DNA of 64,000 nt from an uncultured Clostridia bacterium (GTDB lineage: Bacteria > Bacillota > Clostridia > TANB77 > CAG-508): contig CAKOVX010000002.1 of assembly GCA_934122155.1 (NCBI GenBank), positions 62,001-126,000 on the forward strand, read 5' to 3'. Shown here in pieces: positions 42,124 to 51,722 of this stretch. Positions within the stretch are counted from its first letter, which is position 1. Each line of letters begins with the position of its first letter. The translations under genes were made by a program, and so were the position numbers. A model generated the notes under the pieces. It was given only the letters and a program-made list of their open reading frames with translations. It was not told the origin of the DNA and made no database searches.

Positions 42124-43339
42124 ATTCTCTTATATTTCCTGCCATATCAAATATTTTGCATTTTTGGTTTCCTGTTGCTCCTGTGTTTTTTAATGTTCCA
42201 TTTCCATCTGTTTGATTCGCATAGTTACTATTTCCCATTGCTTGGATATATACTATTGCTGTATCCCATGCATAACTATTTACTAAATCACTTTCTATAT
42301 AACTATCATTTTTATACATATTTTGACTTACTATTGCTGCTTGTGGCTGTGTTATAAAATTCCACAACGTTCCTGCTGTATAATTCATACTACTTGTACT
42401 ATTTGCTGTTGATACTTTTGATAATGGTTTTGCATTTCCATATTTTTCTGCTGTTGTACTTCCTGAGCTATTGTATCCACTTCCATAACTTGCTTCATAT
42501 CTTGCTATATAAAATCCTTTATTTTTATTTGTTTTTGTTATAAAGTCTTGTAAATTTTTTGCTGTTGTATTTGTTGCTGTTAAATCAGTTTTCTCATTTG
42601 ATGTTCTTGAGTCACTTAGTTCGTACCAATAATTTCCTGCTCTATATTTTGTATCTAATGTTCCAGCTGTTGCTTTTGCTATTGTTGTTTCTGCATATTC
42701 TGAGCCCTTTTGTATTAGTGCTGGTGTTCCTGGACTACTTGTTGCAAAGGTATATCTTCCTAATGTTATTTCTACTTCGCTTCCATCATCTTTTATTATT
42801 TTATTACTTCCATCATTATTTATATTACTTACTGGCACCCATACAAATTGGTTTCCTGCTTTATCTTCTATTACTATTCCTTGTTGTACTGTTTCTCCTG
42901 AATCAGATGCTATTTTGAATCCTCCTGGTAGCACTACTTGATTTCCTTTTGTGTCTTCTGCTATTACTGTTTCACTATTTGTTGTTCTATCATCTGATGT
43001 TAGGCTTGAATCTGTTATTTTTGGTTTTCCTGCTGGTGTAGGATCGTTTCCTCCGCTTCCACCTGATTCTATATTCATTCTTTCCTTTAATTTGTTTTCT
43101 AGCTCATTAACTTCTGATAACATGTTCTGCATAGTTTTATTTGTTGCGTCTTGTATTTGTTTTGATTTGTTAATTAATCCATTATCATCAAATATTGCTG
43201 TTATAGATACTCCTGCCAAAATTAATATTACTGCTATTGTAATTACCAATACAGTTAATGTTACCCCATTTTCAGTTTGTTTTGGGTTAGTTATAAAGTT
43301 ATGTACATTTACTCTCTCAATGTTTTTAGCTTTTGTCAT
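41957..43339 (-). CDS. Pilin-like protein with FGE-sulfatase/C-type-lectin-fold domain, paralogue B
   Basis: This 460-residue protein has a prepilin leader and stem (KQTENG then VTLTVLVITIAVILILAGV), a coiled coil with a Gly/Ser/Pro linker (ESGGSGGNDPTPAGKPK), and an FGE-like lectin fold: VVLPGGFKI, FVWVPVSNI, GFYIARYEAS, FDMAGNIREWITEYS, RGGCYYY and a terminal FISFRMLFYVK. The fold is the usual scaffold of diversity-generating retroelement targets, whose variable residues lie in this same C-terminal segment. The last 50 codons differ sharply from the rest in composition. Compared with paralogue A, identity is high until FDM-GN and then breaks down. ATG follows AGAGG. The likely role is a surface or pilus-borne binding protein. 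Confidence 0.88.
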   Translation of the reverse strand: MTKAKNIERVNVHNFITNPKQTENGVTLTVLVITIAVILILAGVSITAIFDDNGLINKSKQIQDATNKTMQNMLSEVNELENKLKERMNIESGGSGGNDPTPAGKPKITDSSLTSDDRTTNSETVIAEDTKGNQVVLPGGFKIASDSGETVQQGIVIEDKAGNQFVWVPVSNINNDGSNKIIKDDGSEVEITLGRYTFATSSPGTPALIQKGSEYAETTIAKATAGTLDTKYRAGNYWYELSDSRTSNEKTDLTATNTTAKNLQDFITKTNKNKGFYIARYEASYGSGYNSSGSTTAEKYGNAKPLSKVSTANSTSSMNYTAGTLWNFITQPQAAIVSQNMYKNDSYIESDLVNSYAWDTAIVYIQAMGNSNYANQTDGNGTLKNTGATGNQKCKIFDMAGNIREWITEYSTSTNSIRADSCTNRGGCYYYSTDYTSVRDISSATYSNYFISFRMLFYVK

Positions 43340-43466
43340 TATTTTTACCTCTTTACTTTATTTCTTAAAACTATCATAATATAACTTTTACAATTTTGCA
43401 ATAATTTTTGTGGTTTTTTTATTGATAATTTCTGCAATATTTTAGCACTAATATGGTCAATTTTTA

Positions 43467-43495
43467 TTGCCTTTTACATTGTTTTGTAGTATTAT
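43467..43495 (+). promoter_or_regulatory. Promoter of the HD-GYP gene
   Basis: TTGCCT (43467-43472) and TATTAT (43490-43495) are 17 bases apart, about 40 bases ahead of the start codon. Confidence 0.5.
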
Positions 43496-43534
43496 AGTTT
43501 TAATATTTATTACAAATGATTTAAGGAGAATTAC

Positions 43535-44473
43535 ATGTTTGAAGAAAAGTTTGATTTTTATAGTCCAATAAATTTAAAGTCATATAATTTGGACCAATTT
43601 ATGCGTTATCAATTAGATGTTCTAGAAAGGCTTGACCCTTTTACTAGAAGACATAGTGAAAATGTTGCTAATTTATGTTGCAGAATTTGTGAATATTTAA
43701 GATGTAAAAAATCTTTTATAGTTTTTTGCACAATTGGTGGCTATTTGCATGATATTGGTAAACTTTTTATTCCTCCTGAAATTTTAAATAAGCCAAGTCA
43801 ATTAACTGATGAAGAATTTGAGATTATAAAAACACATACAACTCATGGTTATGATATGTGTATGAGTGACCCTAGGTTACGCCCTTATGCACTTTTTGCT
43901 TTGGATCATCATGAAGCTTTAGATGGTACAGGCTACCCTAATGGTATTTCAAAAAAAGATATTCCATATGGTGCCCAAATTGTTCGTGTTGCTGATGAAT
44001 ATGACGCAATTGTTACTAAAAGGCAGTATACTACTCACGTTAATATTTCTGAAACTTTAAAAGAATTGATTAAAGATACTAAGCCAGACCCTAGGTTTGT
44101 TGCCTTAGATCAATTAAGTACTAAAGAAAAAGCCGGAAAAATAAATGGTGCTGTATTAAAAAAATTATTTAAAGTAGTAATTGATGATACAGAGTATGAA
44201 ATTAGTTGTATTATGAACTATGTTGAATTTTTAAGAGAACAAATTAAGCGTTTAGAGATAATTCAATCTTATCAAAAAAAAGCTGACAATTCTAATAAAG
44301 ATAAAACAAAAGATTATTATCATGAAGGTATGTCACTTTTATTTCAACAAGGTGAAACTATGGAAAATTATGTTCAAGTTTTAGAAGATTATAAAAATGC
44401 TTTAAAAGCAAAAGAAAATACAATTGAACAATTATATAACGAAATTAAAATTATTAAAAAATTAAGAGTTTAA
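43535..44473 (+). CDS. HD-GYP domain protein
   Basis: This 312-residue protein has an HD-GYP phosphodiesterase domain: RHSENVANLCCRICEYLR, YLHDIGKLFIPPEIL with the HD pair, THTTHGYDM, LDHHEALDGTGYPNGI (the GYP motif), and VADEYDAIVTKRQY. The family breaks down cyclic di-GMP or related dinucleotides. There is no receiver or sensor domain; a C-terminal coiled coil (residues about 230-310) takes its place. Its stop overlaps the first in-frame ATG of the PBP gene, so the two are co-transcribed, which suggests a link to cell-wall synthesis. Confidence 0.9.
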   Translation: MFEEKFDFYSPINLKSYNLDQFMRYQLDVLERLDPFTRRHSENVANLCCRICEYLRCKKSFIVFCTIGGYLHDIGKLFIPPEILNKPSQLTDEEFEIIKTHTTHGYDMCMSDPRLRPYALFALDHHEALDGTGYPNGISKKDIPYGAQIVRVADEYDAIVTKRQYTTHVNISETLKELIKDTKPDPRFVALDQLSTKEKAGKINGAVLKKLFKVVIDDTEYEISCIMNYVEFLREQIKRLEIIQSYQKKADNSNKDKTKDYYHEGMSLLFQQGETMENYVQVLEDYKNALKAKENTIEQLYNEIKIIKKLRV

Positions 44474-44484
44474 TGGGAGGCATA

Positions 44485-46684
44485 ATGAAAAAAGCATATA
44501 AGATGTCTAAAAAAATACAAATTGCTATGCTTATTATATTTATATTAATGGGGCTACTTGTTGTTCGTTTGGCTTATTTACAGTTTGTAAAAGGTTCTAG
44601 TTTAAAAGAGCAAATGTATAATCAATTAATAACAAGCCGTACTATAAGCCCTAAAAGAGGAACTATTTATGACTCAACTGGCAAGGCTTTGGCCATAAGT
44701 GCAGATGTTGATACTATTAGTATAGTACCTTCTTCAATTGTTATTATGGATGATAATAATAAAATTGATGAATCAAAAACTCAAGAGTTAAAAGAGAGTT
44801 TTGCTAAAGCTCTTTCTGAAATTTTTGAATTAGGTTATAAAGAAACTTTAGAAAAGGTTTCAAGTGATTCTTCTTATGTTACAATTGCTAGAAAGGTAGA
44901 AAAGGATAAAGTTGATAAATTAAAAGAGTGGATGGAAAAAGAGAAGTTTTATTCTGGTATAAATATTAATGAGGATACCAAAAGGTATTACCCTTATAAC
45001 CACCTAGCTTCTTCATTAATTGGTTTTTGTGGTACTGATAATGATGGATTAGAAGGATTAGAAAAGGCTTGGGATGATGTTTTAACTGGTACTCCAGGAA
45101 AAGTAACTACTGCTCAAGATGCTGTACAGGAATTTATTCCTGACAATAATCAAACATATATACCTGCTCAAAATGGTAGTGATTTAACTTTAACTATTGA
45201 TGCTAATATTCAAACTATTGTGGAAAAATATTTAAAACAAGCTTGTATTGATAATAAGTGTACTCGTCGGTGGTAATGTAATTGCTATGGACCCTAAAAC
45301 TGGTGATATTTTAGCCATGGCTACATACCCAGATTACAACTTAAATACTCCTTTTGAAATGCCAGATTCAGTTACTGAAAGTGCATGGAAAAAGATGAGT
45401 TCTGAAGAACAATACAACACTATATACAGTTTGTTTCGTAATAGAGCAATATCTGATACATATGAACCTGGTTCAGTTTTTAAAGTTATTACAGCTTCAA
45501 TTGCACTAGAAGAAAATTTAGCCATACCAGATAAGGCTTCTGTATACTATTGTAAAGGTTCTCAAGTAATATATGGTACTACCATTAGATGTGCTAAAAA
45601 ATCTGGTCATGGTTATGAGAGTTTGCGTGAGGCATTTGCTGTTTCTTGTAACCCTGCATTTATGCAAATTAGTGAAAAAATAGGTGCTACTACAAGTTAT
45701 AAATATTATAATGCATTCGGTTTCTTTGATAAAACTGGTATTAACACAATTGGTGAAACAGATTCTATTTTCTGGGATTTAGATAATGTAGGTCCAGTAG
45801 AGCTTGCTACAATGTCGTTTGGTCAAAGGTTTAAAATAACTCCTCTTCAAATGATAACAGCTGTTTGTGCTGTTGCAAATGATGGAGTTCTAATGAAACC
45901 TAGACTTGTAAAAGAAATTAAAAATACTGATACTGGCGCTATTACCACAGTTGATACTACTGCTGTAAGACAAGTTATTTCTAAAACAACTGCTAATTCT
46001 GTAATAAATTTAATGGAAACAGTTGTAACTGAAGGTTCTGGAAAATATGCTAAAATTAAAGGATATTCTATTGCTGGTAAGACTGGTACATCTGAACCAG
46101 ATTATAGTAAAAACGAGGGTTATACTGCTTCATTTATAGCTGTTAGCCCTACTGAGAACCCAGAGATTGTATTGTTAGTTACATTATATGACCCTACTGG
46201 TTCTAAAGGTTATAGTGGAAATACTGTTGCAGCCCCTGTTGCAGCACAAATGTTAAAAGAAATTTTACCATATATGCAAATTTCTACTGATAATTCAGGT
46301 AATAGTTCTTCATCTAAAACAGTAAGTCTTCCTAGTGTATTAAATAAAACTGTTGCTGAAGCTAAAAAAACATTAGAAAATGCTGGTTTTACTGTAAGTA
46401 CTTCTGCAAAATCTACTGAGATTGTTACTGAACAATTTCCTTCAAAAGGTTCTGAATTGCTAAAAGGTTCTATTATTAAATTATATACTGAAACTGAAAA
46501 TACTCGAGTATCTAAGAAAGTACCTGATTTGACTAACAAATCTCTTTCTCAGGTTAAGTCTCTACTTAAAAATTTGAATCTAAATTACAGTGTTACTGGT
46601 TCTGGAACAGTAGTTAGTCAAGAGCCAATTGCTAATACTCAAGTAGAAGAAGGTACTGTTGTAAAAATAACATTAGGCAACTAA
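44485..46684 (+). CDS. Class B penicillin-binding protein with two PASTA domains, read through a +1 frameshift at CGG
   Basis: Two open frames join into a 732-residue FtsI/SpoVD-type transpeptidase if one base is skipped at 45268. One membrane segment (IAMLIIFILMGLLVVRLAYL) and the dimerisation domain come first. After the junction the transpeptidase domain runs from GGNVIAMDPKTGDILAMATY through the active-site S330-V-F-K (YEPGSVFKVITA), SCN and K532-T-G (AGKTGTSEP). Two PASTA domains end the protein (LPSVLNKTVAEAKKTLENAG; VPDLTNKSLSQVKSLLKNL), as in SpoVD. The unshifted product would lack the whole catalytic domain. I start at the ATG behind GGGAGG. It cross-links peptidoglycan at the septum or spore cortex. 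Confidence 0.82.
45268..45271 (+). other. Putative +1 frameshift site, CGG codon (PBP)
   Basis: The coding strand reads TGT ACT CGT CGG TGG TAA in frame, stopping two codons after CGG. Skipping the C gives GGT GGT AAT GTA ATT, which begins the conserved transpeptidase strand GGNVIAMDP. No homopolymer is present. Confidence 0.75.
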
Positions 46685-46691
46685 GATCAAT

Positions 46692-46726
46692 AAAAAAATT
46701 GAGGTAATAATTACCTCAATTTTTTT
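46692..46726. terminator. Bidirectional terminator, PBP / ftsH
   Basis: A perfect 16-bp stem AAAAAAATTGAGGTAA/TTACCTCAATTTTTTT has a 3-base loop between the convergent genes. Confidence 0.95.
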
Positions 46727-46736
46727 GCTCTATTTT

Positions 46737-48551
46737 TTACTCACTAAATATTTCGTCAAATTCTTCGCCATCAATTTTTTCTTTTTCAAGAAGTACATTT
46801 GCTACTCTTGTTAATTTATTCATATTTGCTTTTAATATTTCTTCTGCTTTTCTATATGCAAAGTCTATAATGCTTTTTACTTCTTCATCAATCAAGCTTG
46901 CTGTTTCTTCTGAGTATTCTTTAGCTTGTGCAAAGTCTCTTCCTAAAAATACTTCTTCTTGGTTTGAACCTAGAGTAATAGTTCCAATTTTTTCACTCAT
47001 ACCATATTTAGTAACCATACTTCTAGCAATTTGTGTAGCTCTTTCAATATCGTTGCTTGCACCTGTTGAAATATCATTTAATACTAGTTGCTCTGCAACT
47101 CTACCTCCAAGTAATGATACTATGTTTTCAACCATTTCTGTTCTTGACATAAATGATTTATCTTCTGTTGGACGATACATTGTGTATCCACCAGCCATTC
47201 CTCTTGGTACAATAGAGATTTGGTGTACAGGGTCTTGTGTTGGTAAAAATCTGCTTACTACTGCATGACCTGCTTCGTGGAAAGCAACTAATTTTTGTTC
47301 TTTTTCACTTCTAACTCTTGTACGTTTTTCAGGTCCCATTGTAACTTTTACCATAGCATCTTCAACTTCTTGCATTCCTATTTCATTTAAGTTTCTTCTA
47401 GCTGCTAATAATGCTGCTTCATTTAATACGTTTTCTAGGTCTGCTCCTGAGAATCCTGAAGTGTTTTTAGCTATTGTTTTTAAGTCTACATCATCAGCTA
47501 GTTTTTTCTTTCTACTGTGTACTTCCAATATTTGTTCTCTTGCTTTTACATCTGGATTTGATACTACTATTTGTCTGTCAAATCTACCTGGTCTTAGTAA
47601 AGCTTTATCTAATATGTCTGGTCTGTTTGTTGCTGCTAATACTATAACACCTTCATTTGCTGAGAAACCATCCATTTCAACTAATAATTGGTTTAATGTT
47701 TGCTCTCTTTCATCATGTCCTCCACCTAAACCTGCACCTCTTTGACGTCCTACTGCATCAATTTCATCTATAAATATAATACATGGAGCTTTTTTCTTTG
47801 CTTCTTCAAATAAATCTCTAACTCTTGATGCACCAACACCAACAAACATTTCTACAAAGTCAGAACCACTTATAAAGAAGAATGGTACTCCTGCTTCTCC
47901 TGCTACTGCTTTTGCTAATAAAGTTTTACCTGTTCCCGGATGACCTACTAGCAAAACACCCTTTGGTATTCTTGCTCCCATTTCTGTGAATTTTCTAGGA
48001 TTTTTTAAGAATTCTACTATTTCTTCTAATTCTTCTTTTTCTTCATCAACACCTGCAACATCATCAAATGTTACTCTATTTTTATCTGATGGATTTATCA
48101 TTCTAGCACGGCTTTTGCCAAATGACATTGTTTTGCCGCTTCCACTGTTTCCTCCACCTTGTATTCCTCCCATAAGGAAAAACCAAAAAATAAAGAATAT
48201 AATAAGTAACCCAAATGGTGTTAATAAACTAAATATTACCATCCATATAGATTCTGATTTTTCTGTTACTTTAACAGTACCTGCTTTCATGCTGTCATTT
48301 AAACTATTCATTAAGTTTTCTACACTTGGTATATTTACTTCTTTTGAAAAGTTCTCATTTTTTAGCTTAACTTCTGCTTTTGTTCCATCTGCTTCTAAGG
48401 TAATTTCTTTTACTTCCCCTGCTTCAATTTTAGAAATAAGTTCAGAATAAGCTAATTTATTATCTCTATTTTCTACAATAGAACTAATAAGCACTATTAA
48501 AATTATTCCTATAATTAGCCACATTGCTAATGTTTTTATACCGTTTTTCAA
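46737..48551 (-). CDS. ftsH: ATP-dependent zinc metalloprotease FtsH
   Basis: This 604-residue membrane protease has two N-terminal membrane segments flanking an external domain, an AAA domain with Walker A GHPGTGKT, Walker B IIFIDEIDAVGRQRG and the second region of homology RPDILDKALLRPGRFDRQ, then the zinc site HEAGHAV and the peptidase domain. It degrades membrane and regulatory proteins. I place the start at a TTG (MKNGIKTLAM) because AGGAGG is seven bases ahead; an ATG ten codons upstream has no binding site. Confidence 0.95.
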   Translation of the reverse strand: MKNGIKTLAMWLIIGIILIVLISSIVENRDNKLAYSELISKIEAGEVKEITLEADGTKAEVKLKNENFSKEVNIPSVENLMNSLNDSMKAGTVKVTEKSESIWMVIFSLLTPFGLLIIFFIFWFFLMGGIQGGGNSGSGKTMSFGKSRARMINPSDKNRVTFDDVAGVDEEKEELEEIVEFLKNPRKFTEMGARIPKGVLLVGHPGTGKTLLAKAVAGEAGVPFFFISGSDFVEMFVGVGASRVRDLFEEAKKKAPCIIFIDEIDAVGRQRGAGLGGGHDEREQTLNQLLVEMDGFSANEGVIVLAATNRPDILDKALLRPGRFDRQIVVSNPDVKAREQILEVHSRKKKLADDVDLKTIAKNTSGFSGADLENVLNEAALLAARRNLNEIGMQEVEDAMVKVTMGPEKRTRVRSEKEQKLVAFHEAGHAVVSRFLPTQDPVHQISIVPRGMAGGYTMYRPTEDKSFMSRTEMVENIVSLLGGRVAEQLVLNDISTGASNDIERATQIARSMVTKYGMSEKIGTITLGSNQEEVFLGRDFAQAKEYSEETASLIDEEVKSIIDFAYRKAEEILKANMNKLTRVANVLLEKEKIDGEEFDEIFSE

Positions 48552-48644
48552 AGTTGTTCCTCCTAACATATTTTTTAACATCTTAGACTATACCATACTA
48601 ATTTTGCAAATTCAAGTATTTTCACAAAACTTTCACTTGTCAAA

Positions 48645-49670
48645 TCAGCCTATATCAATAGTTTTCTTACGGAAGGTTAATCTTTCCCCCAGAAAAAAAA
48701 TTTTGCATTTTTTTACAAAAATTTTTATGTTTTTATTTGGTGTTAAATATTTGTTACCAATATTGTTTTGACAAAGTTTAATTATATCATCTATATGTAT
48801 TTTTCCAATTCCTTGAGTGTTGCCATTTACCTTGTTAATAGTATATAGAATAAGTCTTGATTTTATAACTTTTTCAAGTTTATTAAATTTTTTTAAATCT
48901 AATATAACCTCTTTTTCATTTTCTCCAATTTTTAATTCTTCATACTGTTTAGAAATGATTTTATCAAAATATTCTTCTTCTTCTCTTGATATTTCTGATA
49001 ATCTGTTTATTCCATCTAATATGTTTGGGTTAAATTCTTTTTTTAAATATGGAATTAACTCATTTCTTATTTTGTTTCTGTTATATATATTTTCAAAATT
49101 TGTTTTATCAATTTTAGGGTTTAACTTTTGTTTTTCACAATAGTCTTCTATTTCTTGTCTAGTACATTCTCTTATTGGTCTTATATATTCTAAATTATTT
49201 TCTTTTCTTTTTATCTCAATTCCTTTTAAACCTGAAACTCCGCTTCCTCTTAATATATTCATTAAGACCGTTTCTGCATTGTCATTTATATTATGTGCAG
49301 TTGCAATCTTATTTGCATTTTCTTTTTTTGCTACTTCATTAAAAAATTCATAACGTATTTTCCTGCCCATTTCTTCTGTCCCTAGCTTTTGCTGTTTTGC
49401 TAATTTTTCTACTTCTACTTTTTTTACATAGCATTTTATGTTTTTATTTTTGCAATAGTTTTCCACATATGCTGTTTCTTCGTCTGCTTCTTTTCTTATC
49501 ATGTGATTAATGTGTGCTACAATTATTTCTATATTTAATTTGTTTTTTAAACAATACAAAGAATCTAGTAGACACATTGAATCAGGTCCACCAGATACTC
49601 CTATAACGACTTTGTCGCCTTTTTGTATTAAATTATATTTGTTAACTGTATTTAATATTTTATCTAACAT
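48645..49670 (-). CDS. tilS: tRNA(Ile)-lysidine synthase
   Basis: This 341-residue enzyme converts the wobble cytidine of the CAU-anticodon tRNA-Ile to lysidine so that it reads AUA, which is essential in an AT-rich genome. The ATP-binding PP-loop is VIGVSGGPDSMCLLDSL near residues 25-41; IATAHNINDNAETVLMNIL and IRPIRECTRQEIEDYC follow. It is shorter than the 430-470 residues of many homologues, with a reduced C-terminal domain. I start at the ATG (MLDKILNTVN) behind GTGAAAGG, not at the TTG nine codons upstream. Confidence 0.92.
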   Translation of the reverse strand: MLDKILNTVNKYNLIQKGDKVVIGVSGGPDSMCLLDSLYCLKNKLNIEIIVAHINHMIRKEADEETAYVENYCKNKNIKCYVKKVEVEKLAKQQKLGTEEMGRKIRYEFFNEVAKKENANKIATAHNINDNAETVLMNILRGSGVSGLKGIEIKRKENNLEYIRPIRECTRQEIEDYCEKQKLNPKIDKTNFENIYNRNKIRNELIPYLKKEFNPNILDGINRLSEISREEEEYFDKIISKQYEELKIGENEKEVILDLKKFNKLEKVIKSRLILYTINKVNGNTQGIGKIHIDDIIKLCQNNIGNKYLTPNKNIKIFVKKCKIFFLGERLTFRKKTIDIG

Positions 49671-49690
49671 ACTTTTACCTTTCACCAAAT

Positions 49691-49847
49691 TGTACAATAT
49701 AATACTTTTCTACGTTCATCCCCAACTGCGCAAGAAGATGTAACAACAATTTTTTGCAAACATTAATAATGATTTGAAAAAATTTAGCAACATCTTCTAG
49801 CTTGTCGGTCCCCACAGCATTCACTACGAAAAGTATTATATTGCACA
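49691..49847. repeat. 157-base nested inverted-repeat element between dnaB and tilS
   Basis: Outer arms 49691-49710 and 49828-49847 pair over 20 bases with one mismatch (TGTACAATATAATACTTTTC). Inner arms AGAAGATGT (49733-49741) and ACATCTTCT (49790-49798) pair perfectly. The arm core ATATAATACTTTT is shared with the hairpin element at 1194-1262. The element fills nearly the whole gap. It may be a miniature mobile element or a structured RNA. Confidence 0.65.
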
Positions 49848-49872
49848 GTTGAAATAGCATAAATTCCATAAT

Positions 49873-51204
49873 CTACTCCCTATACTTATCTAAATTAGCA
49901 AATTTGGTATAACTTCCTAACCATAGAAGTTCAACAGTTCCAGTAGAACCTGCTCTGTGTTTTGCTAATATAACTTCTGCAACATTCTTTTTTTCTGAAT
50001 CTGGGTTATAATAATCATCTCTATATAAAAACATAACAATATCTGCATCTTGCTCAATAGCTCCAGATTCACGCAAGTCCGAAAGCATTGGTCTATGGTC
50101 TGGTCTTTGCTCAACAGACCTTGAAAGTTGTGATAGTGCTATAACTGGCACATTTATTTCTTTTGCTAATATTTTTAAGGAACGGCTTATTTCAGAAATT
50201 TCTTGCTCACGGCTTCCACCTTTTCTGTTACTTCCTTGTACTAATTGAATATAGTCAATTACAACCATCCCAATATTTTTTTCTAGTTTAAGTTTTCTAC
50301 ATTTTGCACGTATTTCCATTACAGAAATGCCAGGAGTGTCGTCTATAAATATTTGTGCTTGTGATAGGTTCCCTGATGCTTCAGCTAGCTTTTGCCAGTC
50401 ATCATCTTCTACTTTACCTGTTCTTACTTTGTTGCTGTCGACCATTGCTTCGCTACATAAAATACGGTTTGTCATTTGTTCTTTTGACATTTCTAGGCTG
50501 AATATTGCAACAGGTGTGTTATACCTAACAGCTGCATTTGTGGCTAAGTTTAGTGCAAATGCAGATTTACCCATTGCTGGCCTTGCTGCTACAATAACTA
50601 AGTCTGATTTATGAAGCCCTGCTGTTATAAAGTCTAAGTCTGCAAAGCCTGTTGGTACTCCAGTTACATGTTGTTTTTGATTATACAATTGTTCTAATTG
50701 TGTAAATGAATCTACCAAAATGTCTTTAATAGCAGAATATCCTTTTTGATTTCTATTTTGTATAACATCAAATATTTTTCTTTCTGCTGAATCTAATATG
50801 TCTTCTACATCTTGAGTTTGGTCATAACCTAGACTGATTAGTTCATTTGCTGTTTTTATAAGTGCTCTTAATGCAGATTTTTCTTCTACAATTTTAATAT
50901 ATTGTTCTACATTGGCTGTTGTAGGAACTTTATCTGGTAGCTCTGCAATATACTCTAAACCGCCAACTGCTTCTAATTGTTTCATTGTTTGTAGTTCAGT
51001 TTTTAGTGTTATAATATCCACTGGCTCTGCACGATTATATAAATTTAATATTGCTTCATAAATTATTTTATTATCTTCACGATAAAAGTCTTCTGGCTTT
51101 AAGGTTTCTACGGCAGACATAATTGCATCTTTGTCTGTTAGCATACTTCCTATTACAGCTTGTTCAGCTTCTATATCGTGTGGTGGAATTTTGCCTAGCT
51201 CCAT
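49873..51204 (-). CDS. dnaB: Replicative DNA helicase DnaB
   Basis: This 443-residue hexameric helicase unwinds DNA at the fork. The N-terminal domain begins PPHDIEAEQAVIGSMLTDKD. The RecA-type domain has Walker A AARPAMGKSAFALNLA, FSLEMSKEQMTNRIL, Walker B IGMVVIDYIQLVQG and the C-terminal SDLRESGAIEQDADIVMFLY. It is encoded 43 bases after rplI, in the gdpP-rplI-dnaB order conserved in Firmicutes. Confidence 0.97.
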   Translation of the reverse strand: MELGKIPPHDIEAEQAVIGSMLTDKDAIMSAVETLKPEDFYREDNKIIYEAILNLYNRAEPVDIITLKTELQTMKQLEAVGGLEYIAELPDKVPTTANVEQYIKIVEEKSALRALIKTANELISLGYDQTQDVEDILDSAERKIFDVIQNRNQKGYSAIKDILVDSFTQLEQLYNQKQHVTGVPTGFADLDFITAGLHKSDLVIVAARPAMGKSAFALNLATNAAVRYNTPVAIFSLEMSKEQMTNRILCSEAMVDSNKVRTGKVEDDDWQKLAEASGNLSQAQIFIDDTPGISVMEIRAKCRKLKLEKNIGMVVIDYIQLVQGSNRKGGSREQEISEISRSLKILAKEINVPVIALSQLSRSVEQRPDHRPMLSDLRESGAIEQDADIVMFLYRDDYYNPDSEKKNVAEVILAKHRAGSTGTVELLWLGSYTKFANLDKYRE

Positions 51205-51247
51205 TTCTTTGCTCCTTTCCTTTTTGCCTTTAATTTATATTCAAAAT

Positions 51248-51688
51248 TTACAATACTTGAACTTTAAGAGAACCCATAACCCCTTCAAAAAGCTTAATAT
51301 TTACTGTTGATACACCTAATACCTTAATAGGTTCTTTTAAGTCTATTTTCTTTTTGTCTATTTCTATTTTATATTGTTCTTTTAAATTTTCCGCAATTTC
51401 TTTTGATGTAATTGATCCAAATATTCTTTGGTTTTCTCCAGATTTTACAGAAATTTTTAAAGTTATATTTTTTAGCTTTTTAGCAATTTCTTCTGCCTTT
51501 TCTTTTTCTACTGATTTTTTATATTGGTTTGAGTCTTGTTTTGCTTTTAATTTACTCATATTTTCAGCATTTGCTTCAATGCCCATTTTTTTAGGTAGTA
51601 AAAAGTTTCTTGCATATCCATCACTTGCATTTATTACTTCATCTTTTTTGCCTACACCTTTTATATCTTGTAATAAAATTACTTTCAT
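51248..51688 (-). CDS. rplI: 50S ribosomal protein L9
   Basis: This 146-residue protein has the N-terminal rRNA-binding domain of L9 (MKVILLQDIKGVGKKDEVIN, GYARNFLLPKK), a long connecting helix rich in Lys/Glu, and the C-terminal domain. It lies 34 bases after gdpP, behind AAAAGGAG. Confidence 0.96.
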   Translation of the reverse strand: MKVILLQDIKGVGKKDEVINASDGYARNFLLPKKMGIEANAENMSKLKAKQDSNQYKKSVEKEKAEEIAKKLKNITLKISVKSGENQRIFGSITSKEIAENLKEQYKIEIDKKKIDLKEPIKVLGVSTVNIKLFEGVMGSLKVQVL

Positions 51689-51722
51689 TTACTTTTCTCC
51701 TTTTAACCTTGATTATTTTTAA

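Noticed and set aside
21598..45270. CGG reassigned to another amino acid, as known in some Firmicutes
   Set aside because: Reassignment would leave the reading frame unchanged; here the frame itself changes by one base at each CGG.
49675..49869. 64-codon open frame on the minus strand between dnaB and tilS
   Set aside because: It lies wholly over the nested inverted repeat, has no convincing ribosome binding site and resembles no protein; it is a by-product of the repeat.
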